From Planctomycetota bacterium (GTDB taxonomy: Bacteria > Planctomycetota > UBA1135 > JACQFD01), in NCBI GenBank assembly GCA_016200225.1, contig JACQFD010000040.1, forward strand, positions 89,284 through 153,283: a stretch of 64,000 bases of DNA. Reading direction: 5' to 3'. This document shows positions 41,636-51,419 of this stretch, in pieces. The position numbers and the translations under genes were made by a program. The notes beneath the pieces are model-generated. The model was not told where the DNA came from and made no database searches. It saw only the letters and a list, made by a program, of their open reading frames with translations. Positions within the stretch are counted from its first letter, which is position 1. Each line of letters opens with the position of its first letter.

Positions 41636-43771
41636 TCAGTCGAAGTTAACAATAGCGGTTTTGCCCTGTTCAATGCGGACGGTGCGGGATTTCCCGGACT
41701 CCCCGATTGAAAATGTACATTCTCCGGCCGGCACGTTCGGAAATATGAAGTTTCCCTTCCAAGTGTTCGCGAATCCCGAACACTTCTCGCCGCTCGGTCC
41801 CTTCCATTCGAATCGCACTTGCCGACGAATCATCGCATTGCGATTCTCCTCTCCACTGACGCGGCCTGTGGCAGCGCCCGATGTCAAGTCAAAGCGAAGT
41901 CCCCCAATTGATTCGTCGATTGAAACGGCGGGCTTTTCAAATGTTAAATCAACTTCATCGCCATTGCCGTATATCGAGATCGAACAATCATATACACCCT
42001 TCGAGAGGACAACCAAAGAATCGGCCGGTGCATCCGAAACGGCCGAGTAGTGGTTCGCGCCTCGACCAGTCTTGCCTTGGCTGACGCAATGCACAAATCC
42101 GGGTCGCCCCTCGTCATTATTAATATATAATTTAGCCGGCACCCTGAATGTCGCAGGGCATTCGATCGTAACATTATTCTTCACTCCGACGAGCGCCGTT
42201 ACAGGTTCCTCCATCGAAAAGGTAATACTTGTATTTGAAGACAACGGTTGAAGCACCTGGACCGATACTCGGTATTCGCCGCGCTGGAGATCGTTAAATA
42301 CAACGTGCCCATCGGAAGACAATGTATCCATTCGATTCTGAGCACCCTGACGCGTCGTCAGGACTCCCTGCACCGGCGTGCCGCGATCATCAATAACCGC
42401 AAAATCGATCGAGGTGGCGCGCTCCAATTCGACATCGACGGTCGGTTCGGCGCGCGTCGGATCAAATGTAATCGTCGCCTCCCGCCGCGCAAATCCATCA
42501 GCGTGAATTGTTAAATAGAATGACCCCTCATGCTGGGCCGACAGAAGAAATGTACCATCGCTTTGCTTTGTGCAATCCGCCTTCGAGTCCCAAGGATACG
42601 GTGTCGATTCATTGAATGCAAAATCGGCTGAAGCATTAAGAATTGCCTTGTCCTTTGCGATAATTCTCACGACCTTGGACACAATTGGAGTCAGTTGAAT
42701 ATTTATTGTCGCCGGAATGTGGCGCGGATCCAACGGGCCGACTCTTTTATAATTATAACCGTCGACAGCGATTCCGAGCACGCAGCGGTCGAATGGAATC
42801 GGAACGGGGTTTCCGCTGTGTCTAAAAACAGTTGTGCGCGCGCCCTCGTCGTCATCGCTCTCCGCGTCACGAAAACTCAAGTGAATCGGCTCGACATACT
42901 CATACTCAAATTCTTTGATAATGGTTCCGCCGCGACCGGTAATTTCGAAGTCCACTTCCGGCGCTGGCTCAACGAATTGTATGATTAGGTTCTTGGACGT
43001 CAACGTGGGCCTTTCACGGGCGACCGTCAGATATTTAAGATCCGGGTCGGCCGCCAGCACGGTGCCGGTTTGTTGATCTTCACTTTGAAAGAACCCGGCC
43101 TTGCTCGCAAAACCAAAGCCAACGTCCTGCGCCGGCGGTATATTGAATATAAACGAGTCCGAGGCAGGGGATGCGTTCGGATATAACACTTGAATGATCG
43201 ACAAATCCAAGTGCGGATCGGGACCGGGAACCGACAGGCGAACGCCATGTTCGTCCGGAGTCTCGGACAGTCGGACAGGCGAATCCGACATCGCCCCATC
43301 CTCCCTCATCGCCTCGAGCCAACCCTTCGTACTCTTAACATTTTCAAAATGAAATTCGCCGCTTCCATCGGACACCGTCTCGCGGATGCGTTTCTTTCCT
43401 TTCAATCCGGTAACTAAGAATACGCGCGCGTCGGCGACGCGTTCGCCGTTGTCGTTCATTACAAATCCATCGACCGTCCGCCCCGCGCGCGGTTCGGGCT
43501 TCGGTTCGCCGTTTTCGCGGACGGCCGACGCCAGGTTGGCCCCGGCCAAGCGCGACTCGGCCGCGGGCGATGCAATCACAGATTCGACAGGGGCGGCAAA
43601 ATCACGCGCGGTCGGCTCCGACTCCGCCGCAGACATCGCGAGTTCACCCGTTTCCGGATTCCTGCTCTTGAAACAAACCAAATAAACGGCCGCGAGTACC
43701 GCAGCCGCGGAAAGGACAAGCAATATACGACTGGTATTCGACAACGGATCCAATCCTATGTGGTCGCGCAA
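41636..43771 (-). CDS. Large membrane-anchored beta-domain protein of the sigma-linked array
   Basis: 711 residues with an N-terminal anchor (ILLVLSAAAVLAAVYLVCF). One recognisable carboxypeptidase-regulatory-like unit follows (TVDGFVMNDNGERVADARVF, SDGSGEFHFENV), then several beta-sandwich domains without a clear family (SIDFAVIDDRGTPVQGVLTT is another such unit, about residue 460). The rest is extracytoplasmic. No catalytic motif. It ends 89 bases upstream of the second sigma-fusion gene on the same strand. Base composition is more A+T-rich than in the housekeeping genes around the array. Confidence 0.75.
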   Translation of the reverse strand: MRDHIGLDPLSNTSRILLVLSAAAVLAAVYLVCFKSRNPETGELAMSAAESEPTARDFAAPVESVIASPAAESRLAGANLASAVRENGEPKPEPRAGRTVDGFVMNDNGERVADARVFLVTGLKGKKRIRETVSDGSGEFHFENVKSTKGWLEAMREDGAMSDSPVRLSETPDEHGVRLSVPGPDPHLDLSIIQVLYPNASPASDSFIFNIPPAQDVGFGFASKAGFFQSEDQQTGTVLAADPDLKYLTVARERPTLTSKNLIIQFVEPAPEVDFEITGRGGTIIKEFEYEYVEPIHLSFRDAESDDDEGARTTVFRHSGNPVPIPFDRCVLGIAVDGYNYKRVGPLDPRHIPATINIQLTPIVSKVVRIIAKDKAILNASADFAFNESTPYPWDSKADCTKQSDGTFLLSAQHEGSFYLTIHADGFARREATITFDPTRAEPTVDVELERATSIDFAVIDDRGTPVQGVLTTRQGAQNRMDTLSSDGHVVFNDLQRGEYRVSVQVLQPLSSNTSITFSMEEPVTALVGVKNNVTIECPATFRVPAKLYINNDEGRPGFVHCVSQGKTGRGANHYSAVSDAPADSLVVLSKGVYDCSISIYGNGDEVDLTFEKPAVSIDESIGGLRFDLTSGAATGRVSGEENRNAMIRRQVRFEWKGPSGEKCSGFANTWKGNFIFPNVPAGECTFSIGESGKSRTVRIEQGKTAIVNFD

Positions 43772-43878
43772 ACCGCGACAACACCGGAATCTTTACCGTG
43801 ATCACCGAAAGGCGCGACCGCGACCGGCGGAGCTGCACAAGCGATCATTTATAATACTTTCGATTTTTTATCGATTGT

Positions 43879-45249
43879 TTAAAAGGAAACATTTATCAAT
43901 TCGTTCGGCCTAACCGTCGCGAATACGGTGCTCTGAACGCCGCCTCTATAAACCACTATTCGTGAAGTCCCCTCGGGCGCAAACGGAATTTCAAACTCGT
44001 CTGTATTCGGCGCAACCATCGTCAACGTGCACGAGCGCGCGCCGGAGTTCCAGAATAATTGTATCTGTTCACCTCGCACGAATTTCCCGAGACTACCCGG
44101 AGCGATTCGCACTTTGCCGCAGCGAAGATCGAATGAGAAATATGGACAACCTGAAAGCAACGACACGTCGTTCGCTCGAAAATTAAGGGCGATCCCCTCC
44201 GCGGGAGAATCATAAAGGATCACGTCATAGTTACCCTCCTCGATCTTTATGCTATCATTATTGCCCCAGTTCCACCGAAATTCTGATTTATTATAATCTG
44301 CACTCATGGCCAATTCGACGTGCGTCTCGTGTCGCTCGACACCATTCGTGGACAAACAGAATTTGGGCGCTACAAGCGCAGGACATGTATCATCGAGAAA
44401 CGACGTCTCACCCGCGCGGATGGTTATGAATCGGTCCGGCGTGGCGGCACATGGAAACGCATCGCAGAAATGTGTGGAGTTGCAGCCGCCACCGGAATAA
44501 TCATGCCCGTGCCGGGCCACGCGCAATCGATAATTACCCTGAGGGAGGATAAACATTCCGTCGCCCTCGGCGTTTGTTCTCAATAAACCCCGATCACTTT
44601 CCCAGTAGAATCGATTAAATGCTTCGTCGCCGTATATAAATATTCTTCGATTTGGCACCACGAAACCGAGACGATCGATCAAATGATATCGCAATACTCC
44701 ATTTGTATATAATATTACCTTAAGGCGCGGTGTCGGAATGCTCGGATCGAATGGAATCGGTCCGCCGAGCGCGAATCCGCCCGAAGGCGATTCGATTTTG
44801 TAATAAATTGTTCCGCGTTCCTTCGAATGAAATTGCGCAAATCCGGCGGCGCCGGACTTTAGATGACTTGCAACCGAGCGCCTGAGAGAAAAGCGTGCAT
44901 CTTCGAAGAATAGAGTAATATTTGCATTCTCCGCCGCCCGCCCGTTTTCGGTCACCGAAATCTCGAGAGCCGCGGCCGGACCATCGGCCGCGGTTGTTCG
45001 CCTTATCGCGGGGACTTCCGGAGACGATTCAACGGGCCGACGAACCGGATCATTCTTTAATCGCACAAGGGGCTCCGACGACAGGACCGCCGGCTCGAAG
45101 GAACAATGAACAATTACCGGCTCCGGGTTCGACGGCGCATCCGCGATCTCGATCTGCGTCGGCTGCGTGTATACCGTTATCGCAATCAGCACCGCCGCGA
45201 CCGCGAGTGCAAGAATTATGTATAGTCGATCATGCGTCGAATTCTTCAT
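43879..45249 (-). CDS. Membrane-anchored protein of unknown function in the array
   Basis: 456 residues, anchored by one N-terminal helix (LYIILALAVAAVLIAITVYT). The extracytoplasmic part has beta-domain character (ALEISVTENGRAAENANITL near residue 95 resembles a regulatory-like unit) and a conspicuous Cys/His cluster (GGGCNSTHFCDAFPCAA). No family recognised. It sits 107 bases upstream of the 711-residue protein and 55 bases downstream of the 280-residue protein, same strand. Lower GC than the flanking housekeeping genes. Confidence 0.7.
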   Translation of the reverse strand: MKNSTHDRLYIILALAVAAVLIAITVYTQPTQIEIADAPSNPEPVIVHCSFEPAVLSSEPLVRLKNDPVRRPVESSPEVPAIRRTTAADGPAAALEISVTENGRAAENANITLFFEDARFSLRRSVASHLKSGAAGFAQFHSKERGTIYYKIESPSGGFALGGPIPFDPSIPTPRLKVILYTNGVLRYHLIDRLGFVVPNRRIFIYGDEAFNRFYWESDRGLLRTNAEGDGMFILPQGNYRLRVARHGHDYSGGGCNSTHFCDAFPCAATPDRFITIRAGETSFLDDTCPALVAPKFCLSTNGVERHETHVELAMSADYNKSEFRWNWGNNDSIKIEEGNYDVILYDSPAEGIALNFRANDVSLLSGCPYFSFDLRCGKVRIAPGSLGKFVRGEQIQLFWNSGARSCTLTMVAPNTDEFEIPFAPEGTSRIVVYRGGVQSTVFATVRPNELINVSF

Positions 45250-45304
45250 TATATTCCGGGCGCCGGCGGCGGAGCGATTCGATCTTGTTTAACCATTGGA
45301 ATCA

Positions 45305-46144
45305 CTACCAAATCGGCACATCATCTTCATTTTCAATTTGGACTTCGTCCACACGGGCGATCGGAGCAGCCGATTCCCTCGGCGATTCTATCAATTCAAC
45401 CGCGGCGCTTCCGTCCGCTGTGACTTCGATGCTGACGGACTGAAAATCGTTATCATTTGCGCGGCGGACGAGGCAGATTCCGACGGGCGCGTGCGTGACA
45501 ATTATTTCGGACTCGCCCCCCGCCGCAGTCGCGATCACGTTGGTTTCGGAAAATCCGCGACGGGATGTTATAAATATTCTTTCGTCCGCGGCGAACGGCC
45601 TGTCGGCGGCCGCGCGAATTCTCAGCGCCGCGGAACTTTGATTAAAATATAATATATGCGATTGCGCCGAGATGATAACGTTGCGCCGCAGACATTGCAT
45701 CCATTCGCTCTCGCCCGCGCGCCACGACGCTTGCAACATATAGACGCCCGGCAATGCGGAACTCCGTTCGCCAAGCTCCAGCGCCTTTCCGTCCAGAACC
45801 AGCGAGGCCGCCGCATCGCGAACCGGCATTCCGTCCATGTTAGTTATTAAATCGATATCGACGGCGCGCGGTTCTAACAAATCGCGATTCGCGTCCCGCT
45901 CGGACGTACTCTGCGTGAGTTCCTGCGGCACCACGGATCGCGGCGAGACGTATGTTTCGTTTGCGAACGCGGCAAAAGAAGACGTCACGACGATTGCGTA
46001 GGGCAATGGCGATATACAACGAGTCTCCTCCAATTCCTCGGCTTCGACGGTGCGAGATTCCGCCGCGATCGGCGCAATTGCAGCGGCCACGGCGCACGCT
46101 GCGCACGCGGCGATCAGATAATAACTAAAGGCAGACAGCTTCAT
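45305..46144 (-). CDS. Exported protein of unknown function at the head of the array
   Basis: 279 residues from ATG 46144, chosen because the hydrophobic signal or anchor follows at once (SYYLIAACAACAVAAAIAPI). The mature part has a regulatory-like beta unit (DGMPVRDAAASLVLDGKALE) and ends in an acidic tail. First gene of a six-gene minus-strand run down to 35939; 70 bases separate it from the TyrS stop. No function can be read from it. Confidence 0.66.
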   Translation of the reverse strand: MKLSAFSYYLIAACAACAVAAAIAPIAAESRTVEAEELEETRCISPLPYAIVVTSSFAAFANETYVSPRSVVPQELTQSTSERDANRDLLEPRAVDIDLITNMDGMPVRDAAASLVLDGKALELGERSSALPGVYMLQASWRAGESEWMQCLRRNVIISAQSHILYFNQSSAALRIRAAADRPFAADERIFITSRRGFSETNVIATAAGGESEIIVTHAPVGICLVRRANDNDFQSVSIEVTADGSAAVELIESPRESAAPIARVDEVQIENEDDVPIW

Positions 46145-46214
46145 GGGACGGTTGTCCGCCGATAGCGGAACCATTCCAACCGACGCCGGCTCGCGGTCCG
46201 CGTTCGCAAAATTT

Positions 46215-47495
46215 CTAGCCGGCGATCACAATCTTAAAGTATTTTCGCTTTCCCACTCGCAAAACCGAGTTTGTCGGCACGGTCACAACGGATTTCGGGT
46301 CATGGAGCGGCGCGCCGTTCAATTCGACGGCTTTCTGCGACATCAACTGGCGCGCGTTGGAGGAACTCTCGCCGGAGAGTTGCGCGATCAGCGCCGGAAA
46401 ATTAGCAAATGCGACGGCGCCAGACTTAATCGATGCGATGTCCGCCTTGAATTGCGGTTGAGTAATATCCAACGCATCGGCGCGGCCGTCGGCGCATAAT
46501 GTTATTATCGGGATATCCTCGGGAATCTCCCCCTTCGAAAACTGCTTAATAAAATTCGCCTCCTCGGCCGCGGCGGCGTCTTTATCATGCAATTCTTCAA
46601 TCAATAATTTCGCAAGCGCGATCTTCGCGTCGCGCGGATTTTTACTTTCGGCCAGCATGGCGTCGATCTGTGCATTCGGAATGCGTGTGAGCAGCGTGAA
46701 CCACGCGCGCAACTCCCCGTCGGGCATGGCCATCGTGCGGCCGAATATTTCTTTTGCCGCGAATTGCACGCCGATGTGGTTTCCGTAGGATTTGGACATT
46801 TTGCGCCCGTCCAATCCTAATAATATCGGCATGGTCATGACGATTTGCGGGCGCTGGTTTTCGTCTTCCTGCAATTGGCGCCCCTGCATCAAATTAAACA
46901 ATTGATCGGTGCCGCCGAGTTCGACGTCGGCGCGCACCATTACGGAATCCCAGCCTTGCATCAAGGGATATAATAATTCGTGCAGGTGGATCGCCTTGCC
47001 GTCTTTCATTCGATCCGTAAAATTGTCGCGTTCGAGCATGCGCGCGACCGTTCCGCGCGCGAGGAGGCGCACGACGTCGGTGAATTGCATCGCGTGAAAC
47101 CACTCGCCGTTACGGCGGACCTCGGTTTTCTCAATATTGATGATCTTGCCAATTTGTGACAAATAACCCTGCGCGTTTTGATCGATTTGTTCGCGCGTGA
47201 GCATCGGACGCGTCGCGTCGCGGCCCGACGGATCGCCGACGCCCGCGGTCGCGTCGCCCAATATCAAAACCACCTGATGCCCGAGATCCTGGAAATCCTT
47301 TAATTTACGAATAATCACCGTGTGGCCGAGATGCACGTCGGGCGAGGTCGGGTCGATGCCGAGTTTTACGCGAAGCGGAGTCCCGCTCGCGCGCGATTTC
47401 TCGAGCCGAACGCGCAATTCGTCGATTTTAATTAAATCGACGACGCCGCGGCGGATGACATCGAGCTGATGTTCGATTTCTGGAAAGGCGGGCAT
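46215..47495 (-). CDS. tyrS: Tyrosyl-tRNA synthetase
   Basis: Class I synthetase of 426 residues. The HIGH motif is H55-L-G-H58 within PDVHLGHTVI, the KMSKS motif is present in LDGRKMSKSYGNHIG, and ADVELGGTDQLFNLM is the tyrosine-pocket block. A C-terminal S4-like RNA-binding domain (QLMSQKAVELNGAPLHDPKS) matches the TyrS/TyrZ lineage. Complete, ordinary length. Separated by 34 bases from the upstream lipoprotein gene. Confidence 0.97.
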   Translation of the reverse strand: MPAFPEIEHQLDVIRRGVVDLIKIDELRVRLEKSRASGTPLRVKLGIDPTSPDVHLGHTVIIRKLKDFQDLGHQVVLILGDATAGVGDPSGRDATRPMLTREQIDQNAQGYLSQIGKIINIEKTEVRRNGEWFHAMQFTDVVRLLARGTVARMLERDNFTDRMKDGKAIHLHELLYPLMQGWDSVMVRADVELGGTDQLFNLMQGRQLQEDENQRPQIVMTMPILLGLDGRKMSKSYGNHIGVQFAAKEIFGRTMAMPDGELRAWFTLLTRIPNAQIDAMLAESKNPRDAKIALAKLLIEELHDKDAAAAEEANFIKQFSKGEIPEDIPIITLCADGRADALDITQPQFKADIASIKSGAVAFANFPALIAQLSGESSSNARQLMSQKAVELNGAPLHDPKSVVTVPTNSVLRVGKRKYFKIVIAG

Positions 47496-47529
47496 TAAAT
47501 ATTATGAATATTTCCAAAAAAATTAATAA

Positions 47530-48639
47530 TCAACGCGAAACCGCGCGCGGCTCCTCGTTCTTTTGTAAATATACCGTTGCCCACCCGATCCACGCGTCGC
47601 GGTCGACGCCGCGGTCGCGCTCGCCCGTCACCTGCCGCAACGCGCCGATGATCGCGTGCTGCCGACCCGTCGCGGCATTCGTCAATCTTCGCGCCAGACT
47701 TAATATTGCTTTTTCGCGCGATTCGGCGGGCACCATCAGCGCGCAGGGCAAAATGTCGCGATCGTAAGCATTCTCGAGACGCGCGAGCGCGCGCTCGAGC
47801 GCCGCGGCCGGATCGGCCGCGAATGCTTCAAATCCGGGCGGAAGCGCGACGACGCGCGCGGGCGCGAACGGAATTCTTGTAATCACCACGGCCTGGCCGT
47901 CGAATCGCGTTTCCGAAGGTATCAATTCGATCGCGATCTCGACGATGCGCGCGACGGCGGCGCGCGGCGCCGTTCCGTCCATTTGAAATTCCATTTTATA
48001 CGTTTCGCCGGGGCCAATCTTAATATCTTCCCGCATCGCGACGGGAAGCGTATTGGTAATACTCGATTCGCCGCCGTACGCGTCGAGATCGGTCGTCGTG
48101 ACCGAAGCTAACAATTGCGAACGAACGGCCGGACCGGCCGAAAAAAGACCGCCGCCCGTCTTGCGGGGGATTTCGATCGAGGCGGATTTGTCGCCGATCG
48201 CGGAATTGGTCAAAACCAATTGTAATGATATCGGATCGCCCATCGTCACTTGATCGCGCAGCGCCTCGACGCGCGCGCCGCGCTCGAGCGCGCGGGCGAT
48301 CGCGCGGCCGTTGACGATTGAAGATAACTGATCCAAAAATGCGCTCACTTCCGAGGGCGGTTTCTTCGCGCGCGCCTGCGTGAGAAGCGCCTGAAAACGC
48401 GTTTCGTCGCGCATTTCGACGGCAAGCCGCAGCGAGTCGAGCAATGCATACAATTGCGGATCGATCGGTTTGCCCGCGAACGTCGATTGGTTATTAAGAT
48501 TCCCGGCCGCGGGCGCCGGTTTCGGCGTCGACGAGCACGCCGCGATTCCGATTAAACTTATTATAATAAAAACGCCGCGGGCCGCGGCGTGAAATTCAAG
48601 CCGGGGCGTCGCGGCGCTGCGTTCGGACGATCGTTTCAA
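47530..48639 (-). CDS. Putative lipoprotein, unknown function
   Basis: 369 residues; a lipoprotein signal with lipobox I-A-A-C at about residue 35 follows a basic N-terminus. A helical segment (LDSLRLAVEMRDETRFQALL) precedes an Ig-like beta domain (RDQVTMGDPISLQLVLTNSA ... IKIGPGETYKMEFQMDGTAP) and a helical C-terminus rich in Ala/Arg (DRDILPCALMVPAESREKAI). No catalytic motif. Same strand as rpsA, beyond its terminator, and upstream of tyrS. Confidence 0.7.
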   Translation of the reverse strand: MKRSSERSAATPRLEFHAAARGVFIIISLIGIAACSSTPKPAPAAGNLNNQSTFAGKPIDPQLYALLDSLRLAVEMRDETRFQALLTQARAKKPPSEVSAFLDQLSSIVNGRAIARALERGARVEALRDQVTMGDPISLQLVLTNSAIGDKSASIEIPRKTGGGLFSAGPAVRSQLLASVTTTDLDAYGGESSITNTLPVAMREDIKIGPGETYKMEFQMDGTAPRAAVARIVEIAIELIPSETRFDGQAVVITRIPFAPARVVALPPGFEAFAADPAAALERALARLENAYDRDILPCALMVPAESREKAILSLARRLTNAATGRQHAIIGALRQVTGERDRGVDRDAWIGWATVYLQKNEEPRAVSR

Positions 48640-48648
48640 TTCACGAAT

Positions 48649-48680
48649 AAAAAACGCCGGGCGGGATCGCTCCCGCCCGG
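48649..48680 (-). terminator. Rho-independent terminator of rpsA
   Basis: Perfect 10-bp stem CCGGGCGGGA / TCCCGCCCGG (48657-48680) with a 4-base loop, followed on the minus strand by CG and a run of six T residues. It begins 11 bases after the rpsA stop. Confidence 0.9.
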
Positions 48681-48690
48681 TTTTGTAAAT

Positions 48691-50565
48691 TTAACTCTGC
48701 GGCGGAGCGGCCGGAGCATCCGCGGTGCGGATTTCGGCGGCCTTCGCCGCTTCGCGTTCGGCGCGCGCCAGTGCCTTTTCGCGTTCGGCCTTTTCAGCCT
48801 TTTCGCGTTCGGCCTGTTCGCGTTCCTGCCGCGTCTGCTCTTCGATCTCGCCGCGAATTTCCTTTTCGCGTTTCTTAATTTCTTTTTCGCGTTCGAGACG
48901 TTTTTGTTCTTCGTTCTCTTCGAAATCGCCGTGGACGAAGGACAAACCTAACTTTCGCTCCTCGGTGTCGACCTTGATCACGCGGGCTTCGACCTTCATT
49001 CCGAGTTTGACGACTTCCTCGGGCGAACTGATCTTGTGATCCGCGAGTTCTGTAATATGAATTAAACCTTCAAGATCGTCTTCCAACTGTACAAATGCGC
49101 CGAAGTTGGTGATCTTTGTGATTAATCCGCTCACGAGATCGCCGACGTGATAATTGGCCGGAATCGAATCCTGCCACGGGTCGGCGTTCAATTGTTTCAA
49201 ACCGAGCGCGATACGCTTCTTTTCGGAATCTACAGATAAAATAACGCAACGAATCGTTTCGCCCTTGCGGACGACTTCGGCCGGATGCGAAATCTTCTTG
49301 GTCCACGACATGTCGGAGACGTGCAGCAAACCGTCGATGCCTTCCTCGATTTCGATAAAAGCGCCATAAGTAGTAAGATTGCGCACGCGGCCTTCGATGA
49401 CCGTTCCGACGGGGTATCGTTGATCGACGGTGTCCCACGGATTGGCCTCGGCCTGTTTCATGCCGAGCGAAATCTCCTGCTTCTCTTGATTAATATCGAG
49501 AACGACCACGTCGACGTCGTCGCCGATCTTAACAATTTCGCCGGGGTGGTTGATGCGGCGCGTCCACGACATTTCACTGATGTGGACGAGTCCCTCGACA
49601 CCGTCCTCGAGTTTGACGAAGGCGCCGTACGTTACAATATTAACAACCTTGCCGCGGTGGCGCGAGTTGACGGGATACTTCTGATCGATGTTTTCCCACG
49701 GCGACGCGGACTTTTGTTTCAATCCGAGCGCGATGCGTTCGCGTTCGCGATCGACGCGGAGGACCTTCACTTCGATCTCGTCCTCGAGCTTCACCAGCTC
49801 GGACGGGTGCGCGATGCGGCCCCAGCTCATATCTGTAATATGCAACAATCCGTCGATGCCGCCGAGGTCGATGAACGCGCCGAAATCGGCGATATTCTTT
49901 ACGACGCCCTTGCGGACCTGGCCTTCCTGGAGTTCGCTCAAGAGGTGGTCTTTCTTAATGACGCGATCCTTCTCGAGGAGTTTGCGGCGCGAAACGACGA
50001 TGTTCTGACGCTCGGCGTCGATCTTAATAATCTCGGCCTCGACTTCTTTACCGATATAATCCGAAACGTCGACCGTGCGGCGAATATTAACTTGCGACGC
50101 GGGAAGGAAAACGGGGACCTGATCGACTTCGACCAATAATCCGCCTTTGATTTTGCGCTGGACCATGCCTTTGACGCGGTCGCCTTCCTTGTAGCGCGCA
50201 ATGATGTCTTCCCATGCTTTGCGGCGCATCGCGCGGCGCCATGAAACGCCGACGACATCGGAATAGGAATCGTGAATTTCAATTAATACCTCGATGTCCT
50301 GGCCGACGATTAACAACATATCATCGGGAAACTCGTTTTTATTAATGGCGCCTTCGCTCTTGCCGCCGTAGTCGACCAACACTTCGGTCGGTCTCACGGC
50401 CAAAACGGTGGCCTTGACGATTTCCTCGGGTTTAAACGTTCGCACCGATTCATCAATTCGCGTGTCGAGGGTCTTTTCACTCGGCTTGGCGAACTGTTCG
50501 GCGACCTGACGGTCGATTTCCTCAATGGAAAGTGCGAATTTTCTAACGATGTCCCGTGCGGGCAT
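48691..50565 (-). CDS. rpsA: 30S ribosomal protein S1
   Basis: 624 residues with six S1 (OB-fold) domains beginning near residues 47, 135, 215, 300, 387 and 472. Domains 3-6 are the closest to each other (GAFIDLGGIDGLLHITDMSW, GAFVKLEDGVEGLVHISEMS and so on). S1 binds mRNA and brings it to the 30S subunit. After the last domain comes a long Lys/Glu/Arg-rich coiled tail of about 60 residues (REKEIKKREKEIRGEIEEQ), longer and more charged than in E. coli S1. The 194 bases upstream hold an A/T-rich stretch (TATAAATTTATTTATATG on the minus strand) that may be its promoter or a leader. Confidence 0.97.
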   Translation of the reverse strand: MPARDIVRKFALSIEEIDRQVAEQFAKPSEKTLDTRIDESVRTFKPEEIVKATVLAVRPTEVLVDYGGKSEGAINKNEFPDDMLLIVGQDIEVLIEIHDSYSDVVGVSWRRAMRRKAWEDIIARYKEGDRVKGMVQRKIKGGLLVEVDQVPVFLPASQVNIRRTVDVSDYIGKEVEAEIIKIDAERQNIVVSRRKLLEKDRVIKKDHLLSELQEGQVRKGVVKNIADFGAFIDLGGIDGLLHITDMSWGRIAHPSELVKLEDEIEVKVLRVDRERERIALGLKQKSASPWENIDQKYPVNSRHRGKVVNIVTYGAFVKLEDGVEGLVHISEMSWTRRINHPGEIVKIGDDVDVVVLDINQEKQEISLGMKQAEANPWDTVDQRYPVGTVIEGRVRNLTTYGAFIEIEEGIDGLLHVSDMSWTKKISHPAEVVRKGETIRCVILSVDSEKKRIALGLKQLNADPWQDSIPANYHVGDLVSGLITKITNFGAFVQLEDDLEGLIHITELADHKISSPEEVVKLGMKVEARVIKVDTEERKLGLSFVHGDFEENEEQKRLEREKEIKKREKEIRGEIEEQTRQEREQAEREKAEKAEREKALARAEREAAKAAEIRTADAPAAPPQS

Positions 50566-50759
50566 CGAATCTCTCTTGTTAGGGGTAAATTACAATTCCA
50601 CGGTCGATAAACGTTCGAGTTTCATATAAATAAATTTATAGAAAATCGGAAGCCTAAAGATCGTGAAATGGTTACTCGTCGGGGGTCTGCTCCGTCGCGT
50701 GACGGTAGAAACCAAACCCCCGCCGTGTTCGGTTGGGTTGGAATAAAGTAAATTTACTT

Positions 50760-51419
50760 TTACGAGTCTCGTTTGGTTTTCGCGGCGTTGCGCATTTCGT
50801 TTTCGAGCGCGGCGCGAACCATGGCGAGCGCGGCGTGTTCGTCGTCGAGGGGAAGTTCGATCGGCGCGCCGTAGGACACTACAATTTTTCCAAAGAGACG
50901 CGGCGCTTTTCGATAACGCGAAAACACGTCGAACGTTCCGGAAATGCCGGCCGGTATGACGGGAACGCCCGATCGGCGCGCCGCCAGCACGATGCCGGGC
51001 CGGAGTTTTTGTAGTGTTCCGTCCGGCGTCCGCGTTCCCTCGGGAAAAAGCGTTACGATTTCTCCGCTTTTCGCGATGTCGATCATTTGTCGTAAAACCG
51101 AATGATCGGCGGAATCGCGGCGGATAAATAACATTCCGGAGCGTCGGAAATACCAGCCCAGCAAAGGCGCGTTGATCAGCGTGTGCCGTCCGACGAAACA
51201 GGCGTTGCGCCGGAGTGTGCAACCGATCGCCGGAACGTCGAGAAAGGATGCATGATTCGCGACGATCAGCGCGCCGCTGTTCGCCGGAATGTTTTGTATA
51301 TTTCTCGATTCGAGACCATAACAAATCCGCATCCAGCTCTTTACGATTACATAACTGACATGATACCAAAACGCGCTGTAGGGCGCGCGCGTCATGCGGT
51401 TGTCCGCGGCGGATGTCAC
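50760..51419 (-). CDS. plsC: 1-acyl-glycerol-3-phosphate acyltransferase (PlsC family)
   Basis: Membrane-associated acyltransferase of 219 residues that makes phosphatidic acid. The catalytic HX4D box is NHASFLD (about residues 55-61), and the substrate block FPEGTRTPDG and the later VIPAGISGTFDVFSRY region match the family. GTG 51419 overlaps the cmk stop by four bases (GTGA); an in-frame ATG eight codons later is an alternative. The order cmk-plsC-rpsA is a familiar conserved cluster. Confidence 0.93.
   Translation of the reverse strand: MTSAADNRMTRAPYSAFWYHVSYVIVKSWMRICYGLESRNIQNIPANSGALIVANHASFLDVPAIGCTLRRNACFVGRHTLINAPLLGWYFRRSGMLFIRRDSADHSVLRQMIDIAKSGEIVTLFPEGTRTPDGTLQKLRPGIVLAARRSGVPVIPAGISGTFDVFSRYRKAPRLFGKIVVSYGAPIELPLDDEHAALAMVRAALENEMRNAAKTKRDS

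Noticed and set aside
41323..41649. 108-residue plus-strand frame opposite the sigma domains
   Set aside because: Antisense shadow with no start signal.
49285..50139. 284-residue plus-strand frame opposite rpsA
   Set aside because: Antisense of ribosomal protein S1; the repetitive content mirrors the S1 repeats.
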